A stretch of 64,000 nucleotides of DNA from Puffinus mauretanicus (Eukaryota > Chordata > Aves > Procellariiformes > Procellariidae). The position numbers and the translations under genes are program-made. The DNA lies in contig JAJKFH010000425.1 in NCBI GenBank assembly GCA_023333565.1, positions 62,001 to 126,000 on the forward strand. The letters run 5' to 3'. Within the stretch, counting starts at the first letter, position 1; each line of letters starts with the position of its first letter. Below the pieces are notes generated by a model, which was given only the letters and a program-made list of their open reading frames with translations, did no database searches and had not been told where the DNA came from. This document shows positions 1 through 8,058 of the stretch, one piece after another.

Positions 1-763
1 GACTAGTCTGGAAGGCATTAACAACTTGACACTATTCTTCTGCCAAATGTTCCACTTAGCATTTGCTCTTCTATGACTTCTTTTCCCCAACTTGAGTATG
101 ACATAAAATCTAAATACTGCTGAAGAATTTGAACAAAATAGTTCACAAACATAGAAGTAAAACTGCAGATTAGAGAATAGGTAAAATTATTTCTAAATTA
201 TTTCTTTAATTCTGCATGCAGTTAACACTCATGGATGATGAAAAGCCAATCATAATATTTTAATTATTTGAGTTGAAAACTCTTGTATATCTTAAAATTA
301 GTTTTAGTATTAATTAAACAGACATTTTAATTTGGTCTTTTTTTTTTTTTCCTATTAAAGTAGATGTGGTTTTCAATTTATGTCTTTAGAAAACTAATAC
401 ATTTTGGTAGAAATGAAATTTCAAGAAAAAAACATCTGTTTCAGTTTTCACTTTGCTGTTAGCGTCATCATCATCATCATCACCATCATCATCATAACAA
501 CTATTATTAATAATAATTTATTTTATCTCAAATAGCCAATTTATATTCCACTACTTTAACAATCTCTGTGCCAAGTGTTCTTTAGTTGAACAATAGACAA
601 ATGGTTTTTCTATGTAACGAGCAGAAACTCTTCAAGAGGGATTGAGATTACGAACCAAGGCAGGATCGTGGTGTCTACACTTTCCACCTCCAGTTTTGTG
701 CAGGATGTAGCTCTGCCTTCTGTGAATCCTCTGAATAACATAGGAAATATGTCACAGAAGAGA
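1..763. other. unique A/T-rich non-coding DNA
   Basis: No coding frame of note and no recognisable transposon. The block holds a T13 run at 338-350, a (TCA)n microsatellite at 465-495 and short TAATAAT-type runs just after it. It ends at the target-site duplication of LTR 1. Confidence 0.7.
465..495. repeat. (TCA)n microsatellite
   Basis: About ten TCA units with one interruption (CACCATC), followed by an AACAAC/TATTAT transition. A simple trinucleotide repeat in non-coding DNA. Confidence 0.9.
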
Positions 764-768
764 GACTC
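764..768. repeat. target-site duplication, left copy (LTR 1)
   Basis: GACTC directly abuts the TG end of LTR 1 and recurs exactly at 1373-1377. A 5-bp duplication fits ERVL-type (or some class I) integrases. It fixes the element boundaries to the base. Confidence 0.9.
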
Positions 769-1074
769 TGTTGTAGTTTAACCCCAACTAAGTACCACAC
801 AGCTGCTCACTCACTCCCACCTGGTGGGATGGGGGAGAGAATCGGAAGGGTAAAAGTGAGAAAACTCATGGGTTGAGATAAAGACAGTTTAACAGGTAAA
901 GCAAAAGCTGCGCACGTAAGCCAAGCAAAACAAGGATATCATACACTACTTCCCATTGGCAGGCAGGTGTTCAGCCATCTCCAGGAAAGCCGGGCTCCGT
1001 CATGCATAACGGTTACTTGGGAAGACAAATGCCAGCACTCTGAACGTCCCCCCTTTCCTTCTTCTTCCCCCAGC

Positions 1075-1097
1075 TTTATATGCTAAGCATGACATCA
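1075..1097 (-). promoter_or_regulatory. LTR 1 core promoter: TATA box with CRE-like site
   Basis: On the minus strand TGATGTCA (1090-1097) lies about 10 bp upstream of TATAAA (1075-1080). The same arrangement occurs in LTR 2 (31002-31009 and 30987-30992) and LTR 3 (52922-52929 and 52937-52944). Conservation across copies supports a real U3 promoter. Whether this one is active is unknown. Confidence 0.6.
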
Positions 1098-1222
1098 TAT
1101 GGTATGGAATATCCCTTTGGTCAGTTGGGGTCAGCCATCCCAGCTGTGTCCCCTCCCAACTTCTTGTGCCCCCCCAGCCTACTCGCTGGTGGGGTGGTGT
1201 GAGAAGCAGAAAAGGCCTTGGC

Positions 1223-1247
1223 TCTGTGTAAGCACTGCTTACACAGA
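1223..1247. repeat. 12-bp perfect palindrome inside LTR 1
   Basis: Arms TCTGTGTAAGCA (1223-1234) and TGCTTACACAGA (1236-1247) are separated by one base. No equivalent is seen in LTR 2 or LTR 3, so it arose in this copy or its subfamily. Confidence 0.9.
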
Positions 1248-1280
1248 AAAACATCCCTGTAAAACAAAAACATCCCTGTA
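1247..1280. repeat. 15-bp tandem duplication inside LTR 1
   Basis: AAAAACATCCCTGTA occurs at 1247-1261 and again at 1266-1280 (period 19). It directly adjoins the palindrome at 1223-1247 and is absent from the other two LTR copies. Confidence 0.9.
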
Positions 1281-1372
1281 TTATCAACTCTGTTTTCAGC
1301 TCAAATCCAAAACACAGCCCCATACAAGCTACTATGAAGAAAATTAACTCTATCCCAGCCAAAACCAGCACC

Positions 1373-1377
1373 GACTC
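1373..1377. repeat. target-site duplication, right copy (LTR 1)
   Basis: GACTC, identical to 764-768, immediately follows the 5' end of the minus-strand LTR. Confidence 0.9.
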
Positions 1378-3483
1378 AAACTTCAATACCTGAATATTTT
1401 CATAACACAGGAATATCATTCCTCTCCATTACTCCAAAACAGAACACAAAAGTAGAAAAAAACCCAGAATGCCCAATATTATGAATAGTTAACACAACTG
1501 TGGCATTAAATTAGAGTTTCAAAATACAAGGAATCACTGTAAAGGGGGAAAACTAGAAGGTAAATCTTAATAGGATCATTAAAACAATCGTTTTGCTTCT
1601 ATTTTAAAATTTTTCTTCTCTGTGTGAATGAGAGCTACTTTTGACTATAAATAAGCACAAATCACCACTACTAAGCATCCAGAGGTTGAAGAATCACTAC
1701 TTAGTCAGCTGCAATTCCTACATAAATGTCTAGACAATGAATGTGGAAGCATGAACAACGTTTAATTTCATGTTAGTACACCCTTAGAAAACAGAGGGGA
1801 CTGTTTGGACAGCACATGCCCAACCCAGAAATATTAGTGAACTCCTGACAAGCCTGCTATCAAAGCACACATGTCTGGAAACACGTTTTGCTACTGGACA
1901 CTCCTAAGGTTCTCCTGTAAAAGGTAAGCACACATTCCTGTTTTGGCGAAGACATGTTTCAATTTAACATTTTGTTGTATTATTGCATTTATTTTCACAA
2001 AGAAAAAAAAGAAAAGAGGCAACAGTACTAAAATTACAAAGGATATCTTCAGGTATAAGTATATATATACACATAGGTATTTTGAGTGAAATGAAGTCCA
2101 CTGTTAAAATATCAAAGAAACTGATAGAGCTCTTTTTTTGGTATGTGTCTGAATGAAACAAATATCCACTTTTCCCCAAAACACCCTTTAAATTTTTATG
2201 TACATTTATTATGTATGATAGTTAGTGCATGCTTGTACTGTCCCTCTCCTTTTTTTCCTTTTCCTTCCCCTCTCTCTCTCCTCTTTTCTCTCTCTGTCTA
2301 TTTATCTTCATACATATTCCTGCCTGTAATTAAAAAAAGAAATCTGGAAATAGTACTTTGGGTTCTTTTAAGACTGTACTGATTCTCATCTGAGAAATGT
2401 ACAGTTCTATTTAAACTAAAAAAAACCGCCTCTTTTTTTTATATTTATTGTGTTTGAAGTAGGTTTCAAAACCAGCAAAAGTAGTCATTTATTTAAGTCC
2501 CTCAATGATTGTTATAAAAAATCATGTTAGGGATTGAATTACTTATTAACCAAAAAAATTGTCAGGGTTTTTTAAATTAATGTTTTGACTTTTGAAATGC
2601 ATTTAATTCCTGTTGAATGAAGAAGGATTTTTTTTTTTTTTAATGCTTATAAGTCTGACAGAAAAGAACATATCTGCAAGCAATCAGAAATTGTGTCAGG
2701 TGGTTAGTCTGCTGAAAGGTAAAGGGTGATGACCAGTGCCTTGGAGAGTACAAACGGCAGTGTTGGTGTGGGCAGCAATAGCTGTTACCTGTTAAGGAAG
2801 GACAAAAGTATGGGTAGGGAATAAAAAATAGAATGTGTTCCTGATTCTTTACCTCAAGAGGACGAGAAAGCTCTCCTTTTCAAGAGGAGATTAGGACTCC
2901 TCTAGGCTTTTTCCTTTTCCTACTCCTTGCAGTGTCAAGTCTTTCAGTGTTCCAAGGACCTGCACTAGTTTCTTTTCACAATTGCAGGACTGCTGCCACA
3001 AGAGGACTTTCTTGATACTTTTTCAATGTTGTTCCATCTGATGACTAACAAGAGGAGGGACCTTAATTTCACTCAGAAGTTGGAGAAAACAGGACCTGAA
3101 TTTTCTTCCTTTCCATACACATGTTTTTTTCAGCTGAGTCTTCTCACCTTCGCACTGATGTTGTTGAAATACTAAATAAAGAGGTACTTCACACAGCAGC
3201 TCAAATCCAGATGGTATTGAATTTTGTCATGGAAACATTTTGAAATAGTTTCCTATTAAAATGTGTCTTGATAAATTTTGGGTTAAGATGGGAGAAACAC
3301 AAGACTGTTATAACTGAGGCAATTCAAAAGACTACTAGCATTGTACAAGTTTTGAAATATTTCTTACTACCAAACTAAGTTTTTTGGGGCTTTCTATCTA
3401 GCTTGTGGAAGGGAAGAGCTTTTTATGACAGTTGATTGAGAACATCTGTATTTATCTCTTACCTGAATTTACATTCTACAAGC
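1378..3483. other. unique non-coding DNA
   Basis: No transposon or coding frame is recognised between LTR 1 and the CR1 pair. The block holds a 55-nt pure pyrimidine tract (2241-2295) and a T14 run (2628-2641). A slightly more complex stretch at about 2690-3130 has no recognisable content. Confidence 0.65.
2241..2295. repeat. 55-nt uninterrupted polypyrimidine tract
   Basis: Every base from 2241 to 2295 is C or T, with a (CT)n core near 2270-2282. Mirror-like pyrimidine tracts of this length can form triplex DNA. Here it is a sequence observation only. Confidence 0.9.
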
Positions 3484-3509
3484 ATAGAATCATAGAATCA
3501 TAGAATCAT
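3484..3509 (-). repeat. CR1 octamer 3' tail (proximal copy)
   Basis: About three units of ATTCTATG on the element's sense strand. It marks the 3' end used in target-primed reverse transcription. Confidence 0.9.
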
Positions 3510-5018
3510 TAAGGTTGGAAAAGACCTCTAAGATCATCGAGTCCAACCGTCAACCCAACACTACCATGCCCACTAAACCATGTCCCTAAGTGCCTCATCT
3601 ACACGTCTTTTAAATACTTCCAGGATTGGTGACTCAACCACTTCCCTGGGCAGCCTGTTCCAAGGCCTGACCACTCTTTCAGTGAAGAAATTTCTCCTAA
3701 TGTCCAGTCTAAACCTCCCCTGGCACAACTTGAGGCCATTTCCTCTCGTCCTATCGCTTGTTACTTGGGAGAAGAGACCAACACCCACCTCGCTACAACC
3801 TCCTTTCAGGTAGTTGTAGAGAGCGATGAGGTCTCCCCTCAGCCTCCTCTTCTCCAGGCTAAACAACCCCAGTTCCCCCAGCCGCTCCTCATAAGACTTG
3901 TGCTCCAGGCCCTTCACCAGCTTCGTTGCCCTCCTCTGGACACCTCCAGCACCTCCATGTCCTTCTTGTTGTGAGGGGCCCAGAACTGAACACAGGATTC
4001 GAGGTGCGGCCTCACCAGTGCCGAGTACAGGGGCACGATCACCTCCGTGCTCCTGCTGGCCACACTATTTCTGATACAGGCCAGGATGCCGTTGGCCTTC
4101 TTGGCCACATGGGCACACTGCCAGCTCATGTTCAGGCGGCTGTCAACCAGCACCTCCAGGTCCTTTTCCTCTGGGCACCTTTCCAGCCACTCTTCCCCCA
4201 GCCTGTAGCGTTGCCTGGGGTTGTTGTGGCCAAAGTGCAAGACCCAGCACTTGGCCTTGTTGAACCTCATACAATTGGCCTCAGCCCATCGATCCAGCCT
4301 GTCCAGGTCCCTCTGCAGAGCCTTCCTACCCTCCAGCAGATCAACACTCCCGCCCAACTTGGTGTCATCTGCAAACTTATTGAGGGAGCAGTCAATCCCC
4401 TCGTCCAGATCGTCGCTAAAGATATTGAACAGGACCGGCCCCAGTACTGAGCCCTGGGGAACACCGCTCGTGACCGGCCGCCAACTGGATTTAACTCCAT
4501 TCACCACAACTCTCTGGGCTCGGCTGTCCAGCCAGTTTTTTACCCAGCGAAGTGTGTACCTGTCTAAGCTGTGAGCCGCCAGCTTCTCTAGGAGAATGCT
4601 GTGGGAGACAGTGTCAAAGGCTTTACTGAAGTCCAGGTAGACCACATCCACAGCCTTTCACCTCATCCACGAGGCAGGTCACCTGGTCATAGAAGGAGAT
4701 CATGTTGGTCAAGCAGGACCTGCCTTCCATGAACCTGTGCTGGTTGGACCTGATCCCCTGGTTGTCCTGGACATGGCTCGTGAGCGCCCTCAAAACGAAC
4801 CGCTCCATGATCTTCCCCGGCACTGAGGTCAGGCTGACCGGACAGTAGTTCTCCGGATCCTCCTTCCGGCCCTTCTTGTAGATGGGCGTCATATTGGCAA
4901 GCCTCCAGTCATCCGGGACCTCCCCAGTTAACCAGGACTGCTGGTAAATGATAGAGAGTGGCTTGGCAAGCTCCTCCGCCAGCTCCCTCAGTACCCTCGG
5001 CTGGATCCCATCCGGCCC
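3484..5018 (-). mobile_element. CR1 LINE, 5'-truncated (proximal copy)
   Basis: Minus-strand CR1. Its 3' tail of three CATAGAAT units (plus-strand reading, 3484-3509) is the typical CR1 octamer tail. Next come a short 3' UTR, the C-terminal part of ORF2, the reverse transcriptase and a truncation at about 5018-5024. It is nearly identical to the matching part of the distal copy, apart from scattered substitutions and a 12-bp in-frame segment (near 4515) that the distal copy lacks. The truncation falls where CR1 body sequence (CCCCATAGA) shares CATAGA with the tail of the distal copy, so the breakpoint cannot be placed more exactly than 5019-5024. Confidence 0.95.
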
Positions 5019-5021
5019 CAT
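3573..5021 (-). pseudogene. CR1 ORF2 fragment (reverse transcriptase), two frameshifts
   Basis: This is the C-terminal half of the CR1 ORF2 protein, lacking the endonuclease. It lies in three pieces. 5021 to about 4660 encodes the start of the reverse transcriptase (motifs around [17 protein letters not shown]). 4651 to 3914 carries the LDFSKAFD motif, GVPQG and the catalytic FADD (4364-4375). 3917 to 3573 carries the C-terminal region with [16 protein letters not shown]. The first break is one extra base near 4660, seen against the distal copy (TTTCACCTC versus TTTCCCTC). The second is a one-base loss near 3943. The catalytic aspartates are kept but the protein cannot be made whole, so the copy is dead. 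Confidence 0.93.
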
Positions 5022-5050
5022 AGAATCATAGAATCATAGAATCATAAAAT
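5019..5050 (-). repeat. CR1 octamer 3' tail (distal copy)
   Basis: Three perfect CATAGAAT units and one CATAAAAT (plus-strand reading). The first bases overlap the 5' truncation of the proximal copy. Confidence 0.9.
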
Positions 5051-5116
5051 CAGTAAGGTTGGAAAAGACCTCTAAGATCATCGAGTCCAAACGTCAATCC
5101 AACACCACCATACCCA

Positions 5117-5665
5117 CTACACCATGGCCCTAAGGGCCTCATCTACATGTCTTTTAAATACTTCCAGGGATGGTGACTTCACCACTTCCCTGGGCAGCCT
5201 GTTCCAAGGCCTGACCACTCTTTCAGTAAAGAAATTTCTCCTTAATGTCCAATCTAAACCTCCTCTGGCGCAACTTGAAGCCGTTTCCTCTCATCCTATC
5301 ACTTGTTACTTGGGAGAAGAGACCAACACCCACCTCCCTACAACCTCCTTCCAGGTAGTTGCGATGGTCTCCTCAGCCTCCTCTGCCCAGGCTAAACAAC
5401 CCCAGTTCCCTCTGGCCGCTCCTCATAAGACTTGTGCTCAGTCCTTCACCAGCTTCGTTGCTTACCCCTCCTCTGGACCATCAGCACCCTCCATGTCCCT
5501 TCTTGTAGTGAGGGGCCCAAAACTGGAGAACACAGTATTCAAGGTGTGGCCCTCCACTGTGCAGCGTGCAGGGGCCACGATCACCTCCTCCTGCTGGCCT
5601 CATTATTTCCTAATGCACAGGCCAGGATGGGCCTTCTTGCTTGGCCACCTGGGCACTGCCGAAGC
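5117..5665 (-). pseudogene. CR1 ORF2 C-terminal part, multiply frameshifted
   Basis: This continues the ORF2 frame of the distal copy, ending at a stop at 5117-5119 equivalent to the proximal copy's stop at 3573. From 5117 to about 5357 it matches the proximal copy closely. From about 5357 to 5750 it is broken by roughly twenty small insertions and deletions, many in homopolymers (for example CCC for CC, TTTTT for TTTT). Either this segment is truly decayed or the assembled consensus is poor here. The clustering against clean flanks favours the second reading. Confidence 0.8.
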
Positions 5666-7897
5666 TCATGTAGAAGGCTTGTCAATCCCAGCACTTCCAG
5701 GTCCTTTTTCCTCGAGGCAGCTTTCCAGCCACTCTTCCCCAAGCCTGTAGCGTTGCATGGGGTTGTTTTGGCCGAAGTGCAGGACCCGGCACTTGGCCTT
5801 CTTGAACCTCATACAGTTGGCCTCGGCCCATCGATCCAACCTGTCCAGGTCCCTCTGCAGAGCCTTCCTACCCTCCAGCAGATCAACACTCCCGCCCAAC
5901 TTGGTGTCATCTGCAAACTTATTGAGGGAGCAGTCAATCCCCTCGTCCAGATCGTCGCTAAAGATATTGAACAGGACCGGCCCCAGTACTGAGCCCTGGG
6001 GAACACCGCTCGTGACCGACCGCCCACTGGATTTAACTCCGTTGACCACAACTCTGTCCAGCCAGATTTTTACCCAGCGAAGCGTGTACCTGTCTAAGCT
6101 GTGAGCCGCCAGCTTCTCTAGGAGAATGCTGTGGGAGACAGTGTCAAAGGCTTTACTGAAGTCCAAGTAGACCACATCCACAGCCTTTCCCTCATCCACG
6201 AGGCAGGTCACCTGGTCATAGAAGGAGATCATGTTGGTCAAGCAGGACCTGCCTTCCATGAACCTGTGCTGGCTGGGCCTGATCCCCTGGTTGTCCCAGA
6301 CGTGGTTCGTGAGCGCCCTCAGAACAAACCGCTCCATGATCTTCCCCGGCACTGAGGTCAGTCTGACCGGCCTGTAGTTCCCCGGATCCTCCTTCCGGCC
6401 CTTCCTATAAATGGGCGTCATATTGGCAAGCCTCCAGTCATCCGGGACCTCCCCAGTTAACCAGGACTGCTGGTAAATGATAGAGAGTGGCTTGGCAAGC
6501 TCCTCCACCAGCTCCCTCAGTACCCTCGGGTGGATCCCATCCGGCCCCATAGAGTTGTGAGCGTCCAGGTGGCGTAGCAGGTCGTTAACTGCTTCCTCTT
6601 GGATTATGGGGGGTTTATCCTGCTCGTCGTCCTTGTCTTCCAGCTCAGGGGGCTGAGTACCCTGAAGATAACTGTTCTGACTACTAAAGACTGAGGCAAA
6701 GAAGGCGTTGAGTACCTCAGCCTTATCCTCATCCCTGGTGGCAACGTTTCCCCCCGCATCCAATAGAGGATGGAGATTCTCCTTGGCTCTCCTTTTGTCA
6801 TTAATATACTTGTAAAAGCATTTTTTGTTGTCTCTCACGACAGTGGCCAGGTTGAGTTCTAGCCGGGCTTTTGCCTTTCTAATTTCCTCTATGCACGATC
6901 TAACGAGATCCCTGTACTCTTCTTGAGTTGCCTGCCCCTTCTTCCATAAGTTATAAACTCTCCTTTTTTTCCTGAGTCCCAACCAGAGCTCTGTGTTCAA
7001 CCAGGCCAGTCGCCTTCCCCGCCCGTTCTTCTTGCTGCACATGGGGACAGCCTGCTCCTGCGCCTTTAAGACTTCCTTCTTGAAGAATGTCCAGCCTTCC
7101 TGGACCCCTTTGCCCTTCAGGACTGTCTCCCAAGGGACCCTCTCGACCAGTGTCCTGAGCAGGCCAAAGTCCGCCCTCCGGAAGTCCATGGTAGCGGTTT
7201 TGCTGGCCCCCCTCTTTACTTCACCAAGTATCGAGAATTCTACCATTTCATGGTCTTTAAGCCCAAGCCGGCCTCCGACCACCACATCTCCCACCAGTCC
7301 TTCTCTGTTTGTAAACAGCAGGTCAAGCAAGGCACCTCCCCTGGTGGGCTCGCTTACCAGCTGCGTCAGGAAGTTATCCTCCACACACTCCAGGAACCTC
7401 CTCGACTGTTTCCTCTCTGCCGTGTGGTACTGCCAGCAGACGTCTGGAAAGTTGAAGTCCCCCACGAGAATAAGGGCTAGCGACTGGGAGACTTCTGCCA
7501 GCCTCTTGTAGAATATTTCGTCTGCCTCCTCATCCTGGCTAGGTGGTCTATAACAGACTCCCAGCAGGATATCTGCCTTGTTGGCCTTTCCCCTCATCCT
7601 TACCCACAAGCACTCGACCTCGTCATCACTACCATTGAGCTCTAGACAGTCGAAGCACTCCCTAACATACAGGGCTACCCCAGCGCCTCTCCTTCCTCGC
7701 CTGTCCCTTCTGAAGAGCTTAAAGCCATCCATTGTGGCACTCCAATCGTGAGAGTCATCCCACCGTGTTTCTGTGATGGCGACTAAGTCATAGCTATCCC
7801 GCTGCACAATGGCTTCCAGCTCCTCCTGTTTGCCGCCCATGCTGCGTGCATTGGTGTAGATGCACTTGAACTGGGCTACCGATTTCTCCCCTGACAT
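5666..7897 (-). CDS. CR1 ORF2 protein: endonuclease and reverse transcriptase (743 codons)
   Basis: The polyprotein nicks target DNA and copies CR1 RNA from the 3' end of the nick (target-primed reverse transcription) in the nucleus. An APE-like endonuclease occupies about residues 10-220: N16, E43 in ITET, the YRPPS loop at 116-120, GDFNFP with D147/N149, DLLFTN at 192-197, and D215-H216. The usual SDH motif reads KDH here (K214). The reverse transcriptase spans about 400-743: LDFSKAFD with D579, GVPQG at 631-635, and FADD with D663/D664 (bases 5906-5917). The ATG at 7897 lies 54 bases after the ORF1 stop. The frame ends early at 5666 when it enters the indel-rich patch, so roughly the last 200 residues are missing. 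The ORF is transposon-derived and not a host gene. Retention of 743 codons argues for recent insertion. Four residues (SRAQ in the proximal copy, near residue 614) are deleted in frame. Confidence 0.92.
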   Translation of the reverse strand: MSGEKSVAQFKCIYTNARSMGGKQEELEAIVQRDSYDLVAITETRWDDSHDWSATMDGFKLFRRDRRGRRGAGVALYVRECFDCLELNGSDDEVECLWVRMRGKANKADILLGVCYRPPSQDEEADEIFYKRLAEVSQSLALILVGDFNFPDVCWQYHTAERKQSRRFLECVEDNFLTQLVSEPTRGGALLDLLFTNREGLVGDVVVGGRLGLKDHEMVEFSILGEVKRGASKTATMDFRRADFGLLRTLVERVPWETVLKGKGVQEGWTFFKKEVLKAQEQAVPMCSKKNGRGRRLAWLNTELWLGLRKKRRVYNLWKKGQATQEEYRDLVRSCIEEIRKAKARLELNLATVVRDNKKCFYKYINDKRRAKENLHPLLDAGGNVATRDEDKAEVLNAFFASVFSSQNSYLQGTQPPELEDKDDEQDKPPIIQEEAVNDLLRHLDAHNSMGPDGIHPRVLRELVEELAKPLSIIYQQSWLTGEVPDDWRLANMTPIYRKGRKEDPGNYRPVRLTSVPGKIMERFVLRALTNHVWDNQGIRPSQHRFMEGRSCLTNMISFYDQVTCLVDEGKAVDVVYLDFSKAFDTVSHSILLEKLAAHSLDRYTLRWVKIWLDRVVVNGVKSSGRSVTSGVPQGSVLGPVLFNIFSDDLDEGIDCSLNKFADDTKLGGSVDLLEGRKALQRDLDRLDRWAEANCMRFKKAKCRVLHFGQNNPMQRYRLGEEWLESCLEEKGPGSAGIDKPST

Positions 7898-7951
7898 TGG
7901 CGTGCCGCCCCTAGGCTCTTCTCTAGTGAACCTGGTTTTATCCCCTTCCCC

Positions 7952-8055
7952 CTAGTTTAAAGCCCTCTCGATGAGCCCCGCCAACTCATACGCGAGAATC
8001 CTTTTCCCCCTGTGAGACAGCTGAACTCCATCTGTCGCCAGCAGGCCCGGTGCCG
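7952..8055 (-). pseudogene. CR1 ORF1 C-terminal relic
   Basis: About 30 codons in frame up to a TAG at 7952-7954, including DGVQLSHRGKRIL and ELAGLIERALN. These match the C-terminal end of the ORF1 protein of avian CR1, which contains an esterase-like domain. The rest of ORF1 was lost by 5' truncation. Codons upstream of about 8058 in the same frame are unrelated flanking sequence. Confidence 0.8.
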
Positions 8056-8058
8056 TGT

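Larger units (their letters stand above)
769..1372 (-). mobile_element. solo LTR 1 of an avian endogenous retrovirus
   Basis: A 604-bp LTR on the minus strand, flanked by a perfect 5-bp duplication (GACTC). It shares long blocks with the LTRs at 30675-31249 and 52697-53209, including the CCAAAACCAG and CTCACTCACTCCC edges, the GGATGGGGGAGAGAATC block and the AGATAAAGACAGTTTAA block. No gag, pol or env sequence lies on either side, so it is a solo LTR left by recombination between two LTRs. The TATA-like box is TATAAA (1075-1080, minus) with a CRE-like TGATGTCA just upstream (1090-1097, minus). The polyadenylation signal seen in LTR 2 and LTR 3 is mutated here from ATTAAA to GTTAAA (888-893). 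The terminal TG/CA is partly decayed, and many CpGs have become TpG or CpA, so this copy is old. Unlike the other copies it carries a palindrome and a small duplication at 1223-1280. Confidence 0.93.
5019..8058 (-). mobile_element. CR1 LINE, nearly full ORF2, 5'-truncated in ORF1 (distal copy)
   Basis: Minus-strand CR1 of about 3.0 kb lying directly 5' of the proximal copy in the same orientation. The 3' tail is four octamers (5019-5050, the last diverged). ORF2 runs from 7897 toward a stop equivalent at 5117-5119. Upstream, the last ~30 codons of ORF1 remain (7952 to about 8055), and recognisable CR1 sequence ends near 8058. The low divergence from the proximal copy and the long open frame suggest a young insertion. 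Between about 5357 and 5750 it carries many one- to six-base indels not seen elsewhere in either copy. No target-site duplication is seen, as is usual for CR1. Confidence 0.95.

Noticed and set aside
1000..1419. 139-codon minus-strand frame, with a similar end (FVFPSNRYA) at 30914-31150
   Set aside because: Both frames are translations of the same block of the solo LTRs. The first starts outside the LTR in unrelated flank. The similarity is LTR homology and does not indicate a gene.
3926..4574. Plus-strand frames of 117-174 codons across the proximal CR1
   Set aside because: Antisense shadows of the CR1 reverse transcriptase frame. The same shadows recur over the distal copy at 5432-6104.
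6993..7511. 172-codon plus-strand frame
   Set aside because: Antisense of the CR1 endonuclease and linker coding sequence.
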